From Symbiodinium sp. CCMP2592 (lineage: Eukaryota; Sar; Dinophyceae; Suessiales; Symbiodiniaceae): a stretch of 64,000 bases of DNA. Positions 1-9,611 of this stretch are shown here, one piece after another (position 1 is the first letter of the stretch; each line of letters opens with the position of its first letter). The stretch lies in contig CAJNDT010002057.1 in assembly GCA_905221615.1 (NCBI GenBank), forward strand, positions 822,044 to 886,043, given 5' to 3'. Position numbers and translations under genes: made by a program. Below the pieces are notes generated by a model. The model worked only from the letters and a program-made list of their open reading frames with translations, had not been told where the DNA came from and did not search any database.

Positions 1-813
1 GCAATCATCCAAAATCAGCTCCTGGCCGCGAGGCTTGTCGGAGATGCCTCTCTGCTCTCCTCCCTCCCCCATTGCTCTGCTGTCCGCCCGCCCTCAGGGC
101 CGGAGGGATCTTACTTGACATGCGAACTCCCTCTTGGGCAGGGTGGGGAGGCGCCCCAGCTCGGTGCGTCAAGCAACACTCATACACGACGCACGTCAAG
201 CTCCGTGCAAATGAAACATCGAATAGAGGAAGCATGTACTGCCAGCGGCCCTTCAACCTGCCGCGGCGTCCTCCACGCCGGGACAGTGGGCCAGCGCCGG
301 CAGCAGGTTGCCATCTTGCTGCACTTCCAGTGCTGCATTCGGCATCAGCACCGAGGTGACGGGTGCATCGACACCTGCTTGGCCCCGTGCTCCTGCAGCT
401 CCGTCGAGCTTCCCGCCTCGCCTGCGTCGATCGGAAGCGTGCTGTGTTCAGATGATCTGAAAACAATGCTTTGCAAGATGCTCGCACGTTCTTGAATCGA
501 ACAGCATCGCGGCTTCGAGCTCTGGCGGCTGCTTTCGGTCATAACAGGCCGCAATGCCCCAGACAGACAGACATCCATCCATCCCTCCCTCCATCCATCC
601 ATCCATGCGCTGTACATTCGCACTCAGCCTTACTTCCTGTAGCTGCACGTGCGACATGCGACAATGACTGCGAGGTCGCTCCGTGAGCTGCAGATCGCTC
701 GGCTGACGTGGCCAAACCCAAAACCAGAAGCAAAGACAAAACGAGCGCAGCTTGCAGTCGGCCGCCCGATTCCCGCGCTCCACCCTCCACCAAGCCTGCT
801 TCGATGTCCAGAG
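1..813. other. no gene recognised; contains a short ATCC microsatellite
   Basis: Short open frames occur on both strands but none resembles a known protein. The segment lies downstream (3' on the minus strand) of the leucine-rich repeat gene and may hold its 3' untranslated part. An ATCC/CTCC-rich microsatellite sits at 571-606. Confidence 0.4.
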
Positions 814-1952
814 AAGCTCCGCGGAGCCTCTCCCGGTGCTCCTCCGGGACGCCTTCGGCAAGCCGGAGGCGAGGCCAGGCGCCGTCGGCAAGCAGCTGCC
901 AGGCCGCGTCGGGGATCGCATCGCACCCCTGGAAGTTCAAGTCCTGGCGGCCGCAGCTGAAAAAAAGCTGCCGACTGTTCGGAAAAAGCAGGCAGAAGCA
1001 AAAAGCGAAACCGAGAGTCGAGGCGAGGCGTGGTTCTTGTCTCTAAGCTGCCCTATATAGCCCTATGTGCCGGAAATGAGAGGCCTCCAGCTGCTTGGAG
1101 CGGCCCAGCGCCGACAGCAGCTCCTCGGAGCCCTCGCCGCCGTCATCGCTGCAGGAAGGGAAACACCTTGCCCCACTGAGAAAATGTCCTGCAAAGAAAG
1201 CCTTCCCTCTCACACGATCTTTCCCCTCCACCCCTCGGGTCTCCGACCCGCATCCCCGTTCCCGCCAACAAGCCGAAGCCGAGGCGCGATTCGAAGCTGG
1301 CGTTGCGGAGCTCCGGCCACTCCGCAGCTCGGAGCTCGGCCCAGGCCTCGGCCGGGACTCCGTCGCAATGGTCCATGGCCAGCTCCTGGGAAAAGATGCC
1401 CCCCCCAACCCGGGTGCCCCCCAAAACCTAGGCGCGGCTTGCTGCTTTCCATGAGAAGAAACTTCGGAGCAGCTCTCGGAAGTCGGCAGGTCCTTCAGGT
1501 TCCGGCAGCGCGCCAGCCCGGCCAGCAGCGCCCTGGAGCCCTCGCCAAAAACCAGGAAACACCTCGGCTCGGCTCCCGGCCCGCCAACGCAAAAGAGAGG
1601 GCCCCGAAACGCCCCCGGCGCGGGAAAGCAGCTCCGAGAGGCCGAGGGGCGCTGTGAGATTCGCCTTTCGGAGGCGCTCCCCGTGCCGGGCCAGGCTCGC
1701 GCCCAAGCGCTCCCAAGACTCCGCCGGGACTTTTGGGAAAAATGGAAGGGGGAGCGTGGTGGGCTGCGACGTGGCGAGGAAATCGACCACCGCCTCTTTG
1801 GTGAAGCCCAGTTTGTTAAACAAATCGACATGGAAGCGGACGTCGCCGCCGGACGCCAGGATCCTCTCGACACCCTGCTGGTTCAAGCCGCGGGCCTCGA
1901 GGCAGGGTGCTTGTCTTTTTCTGGAGTTGAGTCTCCGAGAGTCGCTCATCAC
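814..1952 (-). CDS. leucine-rich repeat protein of the dinoflagellate type, split over several exons or decayed
   Basis: Five stretches in changing frames on the minus strand carry one repeat pattern, a short hydrophobic line followed by C..(I/V)PA.AW..L....WP.LR.A. They lie at about 1658-1952 (with VPAESWERL), 1481-1555 (EGSRALLAGLARCRNLKDL), 1284-1391 (HCDGVPAEAWAELRAAEWP), 1072-1147 (GSEELLSALGRSKQLEA) and 814-945 (FQGCDAIPDAAWQLL). Leucine-rich repeats of this kind are, as I recall, very common in dinoflagellate predicted proteins and usually serve in protein binding; no enzyme domain is visible. The frame changes between otherwise good repeats fit introns, which in dinoflagellates often lack standard GT donors, but decay of a pseudogene is also possible. 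I did not place exact splice sites, so the span is approximate and the ends are those of the last recognisable repeats. Confidence 0.5.
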
Positions 1953-2858
1953 AGCTTATGAAATCATCCCTCCACGCGTATCCCCCAACAGAAACAGTGC
2001 TCTCCAAGCACACACACACACACAACTTCGCATCCAAGTCACCGCGGCATCTGTGGTCAAGTCAACTGCAAAATTGCCCTGCAAGGCTGCCAGGACCGCC
2101 TTCGGCACCTCAAGGCGTCCGTGGTAATTTTAGTCTCCCGCAATCTGCGCTCTGTGCCTGGCCGTCGGAGCTGGGGAAGGTGGCCAGTAGCGATGAATAG
2201 GCGATGATGGGCTCGTCGCCTCCTGACAACGGCGGTGCGTCTGATCTGCTGGCGATCCGTGCTTGTTTGCTGGCGAGGGAGCTTGATGCCAAAGCCACAA
2301 AGCGCGGCTGGTCCACGAAGTGGCCAAGCCTGCCTCAAGCTTCCCGCATTGCGTGCTCATGCCACGGCATGCGCACTCCAAACAAATCGAAACCACTCGG
2401 AGCGACTGAGGAGGCCAAGCGCTGCCCAGCTGACGAGACTAACCACCTTGGCGAGTGAGGAACGGCGTAGGTCAGCAGGCCGACCTGACTGGAATTTCAC
2501 TTGGACAGGCTAAGCGCGGCACGAGCCATGCGATCAGCAGCATGTCAGGCAGGGCCTGCGATCATTGAAACCCAATCATGGCGATGAGGCATGAATGTAG
2601 CGGCCTTGCATGCTGTCGGGGCCGTGGTCGCCCGCAGCAGCAACTGGGCGCCACCGGCAGCAGCCACCAGCACCACGTGGATCATCAAAGAATACCTCGC
2701 GCTTGCGATTCCAAGAGAGGCCTGCTCCTGCATGTACAGTGCACCTACAGAACATATCTATCCTGAACCATTGGCCGACCGCCGAGTGGCCGGAGCTTCA
2801 ACAAGGACTCCGGCTCCAGGATCTGGCCCGGGTGGGCGATCACTGCAGCCTCACGTTC
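1953..2858. other. no gene recognised
   Basis: Only a short CA dinucleotide run near 2010-2025 stands out. Several short open frames exist on both strands without recognisable motifs. Confidence 0.35.
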
Positions 2859-3983
2859 TTACGCTGCGTTTACGACAAGACTTCGAAGCGGACTCCAAGC
2901 GCGTGCGCCGAGCCGAGCAGCCGCCACATCGGCCCAGGAGGCCTCTGGGAAGGCCACCCGGGCTGCCAGCAGAGCAAAGGCGCCGGCGCCGAGGCCCGTG
3001 AAACGCAGAAGTGGATAGCCCCGCAGGGAGATCTGCAGTACACTGTAGGCCACGACGCGACTGAGGACCTCCAAAAATCTCGCGAAAATCAGGGCTGCAA
3101 AGCTTGGGCTCCACCCCAGCTTGCCAGGGAGGTCCAGCACAGCCGAGTCCGCCTTGTCGCGGCTGGCGAAGCCGAGGCCAAGCGAGAAACAGGAGACGAC
3201 TACTGAGAGCGCTAGGCTTTGGAGCTGATCCTCCGAGAGCTCGAGTGCACGAATTTGTTCGATCCCGCCTAGAGCGGAGATTAAAAAATTCGTCTGCACC
3301 AGCGCAGACACCGCGGACTCCGCCACCTGCAGAGGCATCCGAACCCTCGAAGGCCCTGACAAAAGCAGTCCCTTCATCCCAAACCCCTCCAACAAACCCA
3401 CCAATTCCTCTCGCCTCGGCCATTTTCGCCCCGGAGAGAAGCGGGTGTTTCCTCGCGACAGGGCATCTCTAAGCCCACGACCACACCGGTGATCGCAGCT
3501 GCACATGACCCGAACTGGCCACGGCTCCACGACCACACAGGCAATCTGCACGTGACCCGAACTGCTCCGATAAGCCCCGCGAGTCCTGCGAGCCAAAGCC
3601 GACAGCGCCACCAAGACCGCCATCAAGGTTTGCGTGATGATGGCCGCAAGGATGGCCGGGAGCAGAAGCCTGGGGGGCAGGAGCCGCTCCAGGCGGTCCT
3701 TCTCTGGGGAGCCGTGTGCGCTGAATCTGATGACTTCCAGAGTTGTGAAGATCGGCGGGAGCGTCATGCCTGCCAGGTTAAGGATCAGATACCCATTCAG
3801 ACCGCTGCTAGCAAAGAGCACCAATTGCTTGATGTCGAGCGCAATGTCCAGGTAGAAGAGGGCCTCCGAGCGCTCGCACGCATCTCCAGTCTTCAAGCCG
3901 CCTATCTCCTGGCTACTACAGATCTCGCTCTGAGTCTCCGGCGCAGGTGAGGACAAGCAAATCGATCCAAAACATAGGAGCAA
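2859..3983 (-). CDS. multi-pass membrane protein, family not recognised
   Basis: A 374-residue open frame holds about six hydrophobic segments: near residues 51-75, 106-130, 216-238, 254-274, 294-320 and 328-346. Segments 2 and 3 are separated by a polar, Arg- and Cys-rich loop (about 131-215) that could contain an unspliced intron. The frame begins with TTG and has no ATG before residue 73, so it is more likely an internal or terminal exon than a complete gene. The pattern of several helices around a polar loop is loosely like XK-related membrane proteins, but no diagnostic motif was seen and I do not assign the family. It follows two other minus-strand host-like pieces and may belong to the same transcription unit. 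The opposite strand also has open frames here, but they lack coherent hydrophobic blocks. Confidence 0.4.
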   Translation of the reverse strand: MLLCFGSICLSSPAPETQSEICSSQEIGGLKTGDACERSEALFYLDIALDIKQLVLFASSGLNGYLILNLAGMTLPPIFTTLEVIRFSAHGSPEKDRLERLLPPRLLLPAILAAIITQTLMAVLVALSALARRTRGAYRSSSGHVQIACVVVEPWPVRVMCSCDHRCGRGLRDALSRGNTRFSPGRKWPRREELVGLLEGFGMKGLLLSGPSRVRMPLQVAESAVSALVQTNFLISALGGIEQIRALELSEDQLQSLALSVVVSCFSLGLGFASRDKADSAVLDLPGKLGWSPSFAALIFARFLEVLSRVVAYSVLQISLRGYPLLRFTGLGAGAFALLAARVAFPEASWADVAAARLGARAWSPLRSLVVNAA

Positions 3984-4375
3984 AGCCGGCGCAGGTGTCG
4001 GCGTACTCGACCTCCGAAAGGTGATCCACCGCCGTGCCCTGGAAGCACTTCAGGCCAACTACCTTCCAGGATCACGAACCAACTGCCGCAATTCAGGCGG
4101 CGCGTGCAGACACGAAACGGACTTCCCCTCTCGCCCCGGGCCTCGGGAAGGGCAGCGATGGCCGCTGCATCCCAGCGGGTGGCCACCCCGTCCTTCTCCA
4201 GCTGTTCCAGAGCCGCGGGCATCCAGCGAATGCGACCCGGGAACTCCACCGATCCGGATGAAAGGAAGCGCCGTGACAAGGGTTCCAGGTGGAGCGTGCC
4301 ATTGATGTCTAAGAGCACGTGTGGGTCGCGGATGTTTGCGAAGCCGGTGTGACCATCGATGGCCTCGGGGAGCCG
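3984..4375 (-). CDS. unrecognised host-like exon
   Basis: One minus-strand frame reads continuously from about 4375 to below 4100 with ordinary protein-like composition, including DPHVLLDINGTLHLEP and a following Trp/Leu-rich stretch ending near LPEARG. It has no ATG-bounded start that I trust and looks like an exon. It lies between the membrane-protein frame and another minus-strand open frame. No family was recognised. Confidence 0.28.
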
Positions 4376-4383
4376 TTTTGGAG

Positions 4384-4845
4384 CTACGGGAAGTGCGATT
4401 GCTGCTCTGGGCTCCCGGCCTCGTGGAATCGGAACCCCAGGACTCTCGCGTGGTCAGGCAGCAGAAGGGTGGACTGCGTCGATGGCAGGCTGCCATCCTC
4501 CGGGTTGCCTATGTCCGGCAGTTCCTCCACCAGCCGCACGGTCTGTGGCTTTGCACCAAGATTCAGCTCCAAGCGAAGAAGTCTCATGAAGTCATCGTTC
4601 AACGCCCCTTCAAGCTGGATGTTGCTATCTGTTACTGAAAGCTCACGCGGGCACGCCAGGATGGCGACGATGCTTCTGTGCACCGCGCAGCGGCTCTGCG
4701 ACACTGCGCTGAGGCTGCGGCTATCGCCCGCAGAAAGCGGCCCGCACAGTCCCAGCCCGAAGCAACCCGACCCGGGCCTCTGGAGGCTCAGGTCCTCGGT
4801 GTCTTCAGTCCTGAGAAGCGCATAGCGGTGCCCCAAACCAGCCAT
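4384..4845 (-). CDS. unrecognised host-like open frame
   Basis: A 153-residue minus-strand frame with balanced composition. Its second half contains a Leu-rich acidic segment (NDDFMRLLRLELNLG, then VRLVEELPDIGNPEDG) typical of folded protein. It is followed within 20 bases, in another frame, by the exon ending near 4375, so the two may be one gene with a splice or frame change between them. Function unknown. Confidence 0.25.
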   Translation of the reverse strand: MAGLGHRYALLRTEDTEDLSLQRPGSGCFGLGLCGPLSAGDSRSLSAVSQSRCAVHRSIVAILACPRELSVTDSNIQLEGALNDDFMRLLRLELNLGAKPQTVRLVEELPDIGNPEDGSLPSTQSTLLLPDHARVLGFRFHEAGSPEQQSHFP

Positions 4846-4849
4846 GGCC

Positions 4850-6190
4850 AGGGTGGCACATGTCGCGCCCTCGCTGCTTTAGCAGCACATGCAGCTACCG
4901 GGTCTTGGCCGATCCTTCGAGCCGTGGGGCGACGAAAAAAGCGGGTGGAAACGAAGCAAAACTGAAGAGCAGTCAGAGTCACGGAATCACAGAATATCCT
5001 AAGCGCAGCATGCAGTCCAGGCACCGACTGTGACGACATTTGTGCCAGTATTTGCAAGTACTGCTGGCCTCGAAGAGGTTGCAAGCGCTGCGGGTAGAGG
5101 TGGAAGGCCTGCCGCTCGGGAATCGCGTTGAGTGAACACACCGGTTTGGGGAGCTACTGATAGGCCCTTCAGCTACGAGTCTGCCATCAGCCATGCGACC
5201 ACAAGGCAAGAGAGTATAACGAGGGTCCCAAAAGCGCTCGCGCGGGCACGCCATCGGCCCAGGTTCGCCAGAAGCTGGAAGGTGCATGCGGCTCGGTTGC
5301 GCTTGCGAGGGTGCTGTTTTGGCAAAGGAGCTCAACTCGAAACCACCGGTTGGCGACAACTGTGAGATGCAGAGTCACAGCATCGTCGGCTGCGAGAACT
5401 CTGGATTCATAGACGTCTTCATGCTGCCTGTCTGCATTTCCGTCCGTTCTCTTCATTAGCATGCATGGCCCAGCGATCCAGCCTCGGACACCTCGGTGCT
5501 ACCCAGGGACAATCGCTCGCAATTTTCGGCGAGCTGCAAGTCGCTGGCCTTGGCGAGCACCATGTCCAGTGCGCACATGCACAGAAACACGCCGCACTGA
5601 CTGCTGCATCGATGTACGACTGACCCTCAATCCACAGTGAGCTCCTGTGCAGGGAACGAGAGTGCAAGGGTTTCAGCTAAAGCGGTCGACAAAGAAAAAC
5701 CCGGAGGGCGTGCACACGACCTTGGAGTGGCCTTGGAAACCTGCACCCCAGGCCCTGCATGTCTTGTGTCAACAGCCAGGTAATCTGACCATGAGTTCTC
5801 CTGCACTGTGAGCCCCAAGCAGTGGAGGACCCGAAAGCTGGACATCCTCCGAAAACGCCGCAGAAAAAAAAGTCCAGCTCCCGCATTTTCCGAGGCTGCC
5901 ACACTCGCCTGGATGTATCTCAGAGCCCTGTTCCATCGCACCTTGCAAGGGCCCGACTCATACTTTCGGAGCCGGCCCAACATGACGACCCACGTCGACA
6001 ACCTTCAGTGATGACAGACTGACGAATCCCCTCGGGGCCCCGGTGCGGGCCCCGTCAAGTCCTCAGACTTTCCGCAGTCCCGGAAGCCAATGGGCCACAA
6101 TGTGATGATGTATGGATCTCTGAGCGGCGTATGTCCGCAGCCTCATCATGATTGTTGGTTCTCTCATGACTTTAACTTTCCCGCGCTCTG
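4850..6190. other. no gene recognised
   Basis: Short open frames on both strands show no recognisable domains, and composition is mixed. Nothing was seen that could be called an RNA gene or a repeat. Confidence 0.35.
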
Positions 6191-6290
6191 GAAATTAACG
6201 AGAAGGAGGGCCTTAACTATAACGTCTTTGGAAGCATAGTGAAATTAACGAGAAGGAGGGCCTTAACTATAACGTCTTTGGAAGCATAGT
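6191..6290. repeat. perfect 50-bp tandem duplication
   Basis: Bases 6191-6240 and 6241-6290 are identical over all 50 positions (each starts GAAATTAACGAGAAGG and ends GGAAGCATAGT). Lack of any difference implies a very recent event. No coding role is seen. Confidence 0.95.
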
Positions 6291-6913
6291 AGTAGGGTTA
6301 AGGAACTCAATGTAAGTACCATAATCAGAAAAGCCTCTTTTTTGCTATAAATCCCTAGGGCAGGCCCGGCAACTCACTGGCCCTGCGCAAGCACGTAAGC
6401 GCCTGAGGTCTGTGCCTAGGCATCGGGCAACGCCACGGCCCCCCAACAGTGGCTGAGGGTATGCTTGCGGGTTTAGGGGTTGATCTTTGGCGCACCATAG
6501 ATCATGCATCACATGTTTTGAGCTTGGAGAAACGATCATTATGCTCACGACTTGGCAACGTATAAGGCCTATTGGGATTTATAGGGCATGAGGTTACGAT
6601 CAGGTTGAGGGCTTAGGCGTCAGCTGTTTGTGACAAAGCAGGACGCTGGCAGTATGTCGCCAATCATCAAACCTACTATCCGAACGATGCCCTTGCTAAC
6701 CACTCCTGCTTGCATGCCTCACGTAAACGGTTTAGGGTTAGGGCCGCCTGATTGCTGTATGTACGGGTCAAAGGCTCGCGCCTGCATTGGACACAGGTAC
6801 TCCGAAGATAGAAGGAGGAGTAGAGTCAACATCACCTGCTCGTTGTTTCCGCACGTAAGATCATTCCCTAAGGGTCCAAAGGACCCAATCATCAGGTAGC
6901 TAGCTCAAGACAG

Positions 6914-7010
6914 ACCCTACACCCCAAACCCTATAAACCATAAATCTTGCACCCTACACCGTCAAACCCTATAAACCGTAAATCTTACACCCTACACCCC
7001 AAACCTGATA
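6914..7010. repeat. 37-38-bp telomere-like tandem repeat
   Basis: Units begin ACCCTACACC at 6914, 6951 and 6989 and contain CCCTATAAACC and TAAATCTT; the last unit is partial. CCCTA-rich units resemble degenerate telomere sequence (TTTAGGG on the other strand). The same array is present in the second duplication copy at about 8458-8554. Confidence 0.75.
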
Positions 7011-7944
7011 CACCTGAAACCCTGCTTTACAGCGGAGAGACCGCACCTGCAGTTGGGCCCGGGTCTGCCCTGGCGCCGAGGCTTCCAAGCTTCCCGTCTT
7101 CGTGGGCTTCGGTTTCTTGGCGGCTTGGGACTCACGTAGGCCTTAGTAATTGGAATAGGGTTTTGGGTAAAATATGGTACAATTTTAATATACTCTAGTT
7201 GTAATAAGGAGCCCCAACAATAGCCTTGGTAATTTTACTAAGGCCCCTATATTACAGCCACGGGATTTGGAGTCGGGCGGGGGTTGAGGGCATCTACCGC
7301 GTGTCTTCCCATGCGGGGAACTCGGTGCGGGAGGCCTCCTGCATCCTTCGAGCCCCAGCCTGCGCCAGCGTGTGCAAGATGCCTTGACAGCGAGACTGTG
7401 CTTGCGGGATTGGCATTCGGCTGGTTGCAAGCAGCTGTGCTGAACGTGAACTGCGAGTGATTCTCCTCCCGCAGCTTCTTTCTCCGAGCTGAGGCCGGTG
7501 CTGCCCCGCAAGCGTCGGCGCTTCGCCGGAGCCTCTTCAGATGAGTCTCATTTCAGTCTCAGCCAGATGGCAACATGAAAATGAAAGCAATGGGATCATG
7601 ACGGTTTGGGGTTTATAGGGTTTATAGGGTTGAGGGTTTAGGGTTCCCCTGCCAGGAGGCCTTCGCTGGTGTGTTTTCCCTGGCCTTCTGCCACTCAGAG
7701 CAGCGAGCCAGGGCCGCGAGGAGCCCTGCCGCGCCCTTCGGCGCCCGTGGCGGCTCCCAAGCACCTGGCTGCAAGTGCCCAGCCCGGGGAATCGGTGCCG
7801 AAGAAACGCGAGTCTCTTCTATCCTGAGGCAAAAAGTCGGAAACTTCTCAGACCCTTCGTTTCCAGCTAAAAGGCTTAAGGAGGCCTGCCACCTCAAAGC
7901 TTCACACACACCTCGGCTGTGTTGTTACACCTTTGCGTTGTGAC

Positions 7945-8013
7945 GTCTTTTTTTGGGTCCTTTAGTAATTATAAGACGGCACCCAAAAAGGGACCCTAAT
8001 TTTGACAACCACC
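7945..8013. mobile_element. small inverted-repeat (MITE-like) element, left arm mostly missing
   Basis: This is the copy-1 equivalent of the complete 87-bp element at 9494-9580. The right arm and right flanking CATCTG (8014-8019) are present, but most of the left arm is absent, so the fold-back is lost. It is the main length difference between the two duplication copies. Confidence 0.6.
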
Positions 8014-8044
8014 CATCTGTGGAGTGGAGGGTCTCTGACAAATC

Positions 8045-9611
8045 ATCATGCATCACATGTTTTGAGCTTGGAGAAACGATCATTATGCTCACGACTTGGC
8101 AACGTATAAGGCCTATTGGGATTTATAGGGCATGAGGTTACGATCAGGTTGAGGGCTTAGGCGTCAGCTGTTTGTGACAAAGCAGGACGCTGGCAGTATG
8201 TCGCCAATCATCAAACCTACTATCCGAACGATGCCCTTGCTAACCACTCCTGCTTGCATGCCTCACGTAAACGGTTTAGGGTTAGGGCCGCCTGATTGCT
8301 GTATGTACGGGTCAAAGGCTCGCGCCTGCATTGGACACAGGTACTCCGAAGATAGAAGGAGGAGTAGAGTCAACATCACCTGCTCGTTGTTTCCGCACGT
8401 AAGATCATTCCCTAAGGGTCCAAAGGACCCAATCATCAGGTGGCTAGCTCAAGACAGACCCTACACCCCAAACCCTATAAACCATAAATCTTGCACCCTA
8501 CACCGTCAAACCCTATAAACCGTAAATCTTACACCCTACACCCCAAACCTGATACACCTGAAACCCTGCTTTACAGCGGAGAGACCGCACCTGCAGTTGG
8601 GCCCGGGTCTGCCCTGGCGCCGAGGCTTCCAAGCTTCCCGTCTTCGTGGGCTTCGGTTTCTTGGCGGCTTGGGACTCACGTAGGCCTTAGTAATTGGAAT
8701 AGGGTTTTGGGTAAAATATGGTACAATTTTAATATACTCTAGTTGTAATAAGGAGCCCCAACAATAGCCTTGGTAATTTTACTAAGGCCCCTATATTACA
8801 GCCACGGGATTTGGAGTCGGGCGGGGGTTGAGGGCATCTACCGCGTGTCTTCCCATGCGGGGAACTCGGTGCGGGAGGCCTCCTGCATCCTTCGAGCCCC
8901 AGCCTGCGCCAGCGTGTGCAAGATGCCTTGACAGCGAGACTGTGCTTGCGGGATTGGCATTCGGCTGGTTGCAAGCAGCTGTGCTGAACGTGAACTGCGA
9001 GTGATTCTCCTCCCGCAGCTTCTTTCTCCGAGCTGAGGCCGGTGCTGCCCCGCAAGCGTCGGCGCTTCGCCGGAGCCTCTTCAGATGAGTCTCATTTCAG
9101 TCTCAGCCAGATGGCAACATGAAAATGAAAGCAATGGGATCATGACGGTTTGGGGTTTATAGGGTTTATAGGGTTGAGGGTTTAGGGTTCCCCTGCCAGG
9201 AGGCCTTCGCTGGTGTGTTTTCCCTGGCCTTCTGCCACTCAGAGCAGCGAGCCAGGGCCGCGAGGAGCCCTGCCGCGCCCTTCGGCGCCCGTGGCGGCTC
9301 CCAAGCACCTGGCTGCAAGTGCCCAGCCCGGGGAATCGGTGCCGAAGAAACGCGAGTCTCTTCTATCCTGAGGCAAAAAGTCGGAAACTTCTCAGACCCT
9401 TCGTTTCCAGCTAAAAGGCTTAAGGAGGCCTGCCACCTCAAAGCTTCACACACACCTCGGCTGTGTTGTTACACCTTTGCGTTGTGACATCTGGGTGGTT
9501 GTCAACATTAGGGTCTTTTTTTGGGTCCTTAGTAATTATAAGACGGCACCCAAAAAGGGACCCTAATTTTGACAACCACCCATCTGTGGAGTGGAGGGTC
9601 TCTGACAAATC
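8045..9611 (+). repeat. direct tandem duplication, copy 2 (1,567 bp)
   Basis: This matches copy 1 at an offset of 1,544 bases up to the small inverted-repeat element near 9488, where this copy keeps an extra 23-24 bases. The match ends after CTCTGACAAATCA at 9611. Near-identity indicates recent duplication. Confidence 0.93.
9494..9580. mobile_element. 87-bp MITE-like inverted-repeat element with CATCTG flanks
   Basis: The left end GGTGGTTGTCAACATTAGGG and the right end, read in reverse complement, GGTGGTTGTCAAAATTAGGG form near-perfect terminal inverted repeats that continue inward through the T-rich and GGGTCC/GGGTGCC segments. The whole element can fold into one hairpin. CATCTG occurs directly on both sides (9488-9493 and 9581-9586), as expected of a 6-bp target-site duplication. 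It encodes nothing, so it would be a non-autonomous DNA element; the superfamily is not assigned. Confidence 0.65.

Larger units (their letters stand above)
6501..8044 (+). repeat. direct tandem duplication, copy 1 (1,544 bp)
   Basis: Everything from ATCATGCATCACATG at 6501 to 8044 recurs at an offset of 1,544 bases in the next copy. The differences I noticed are one substitution near 6898 and a loss of about 24 bases in the left arm of a small inverted-repeat element near 7945. The unit contains telomere-like TTTAGGG/CCCTA motifs (for example near 6728 and 7628-7650). No convincing protein is encoded, although several short frames are shared by both copies because the DNA is duplicated. Confidence 0.93.

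Noticed and set aside
5-623. Open frames on both strands near the left edge
   Set aside because: Composition is low-complexity, frames overlap on both strands and no domain pattern is present.
6630-6899. Plus-strand frame duplicated at 8174-8518
   Set aside because: Its conservation is fully explained by the 1.55-kb DNA duplication; the reading extends differently in the two copies and no motif is present.
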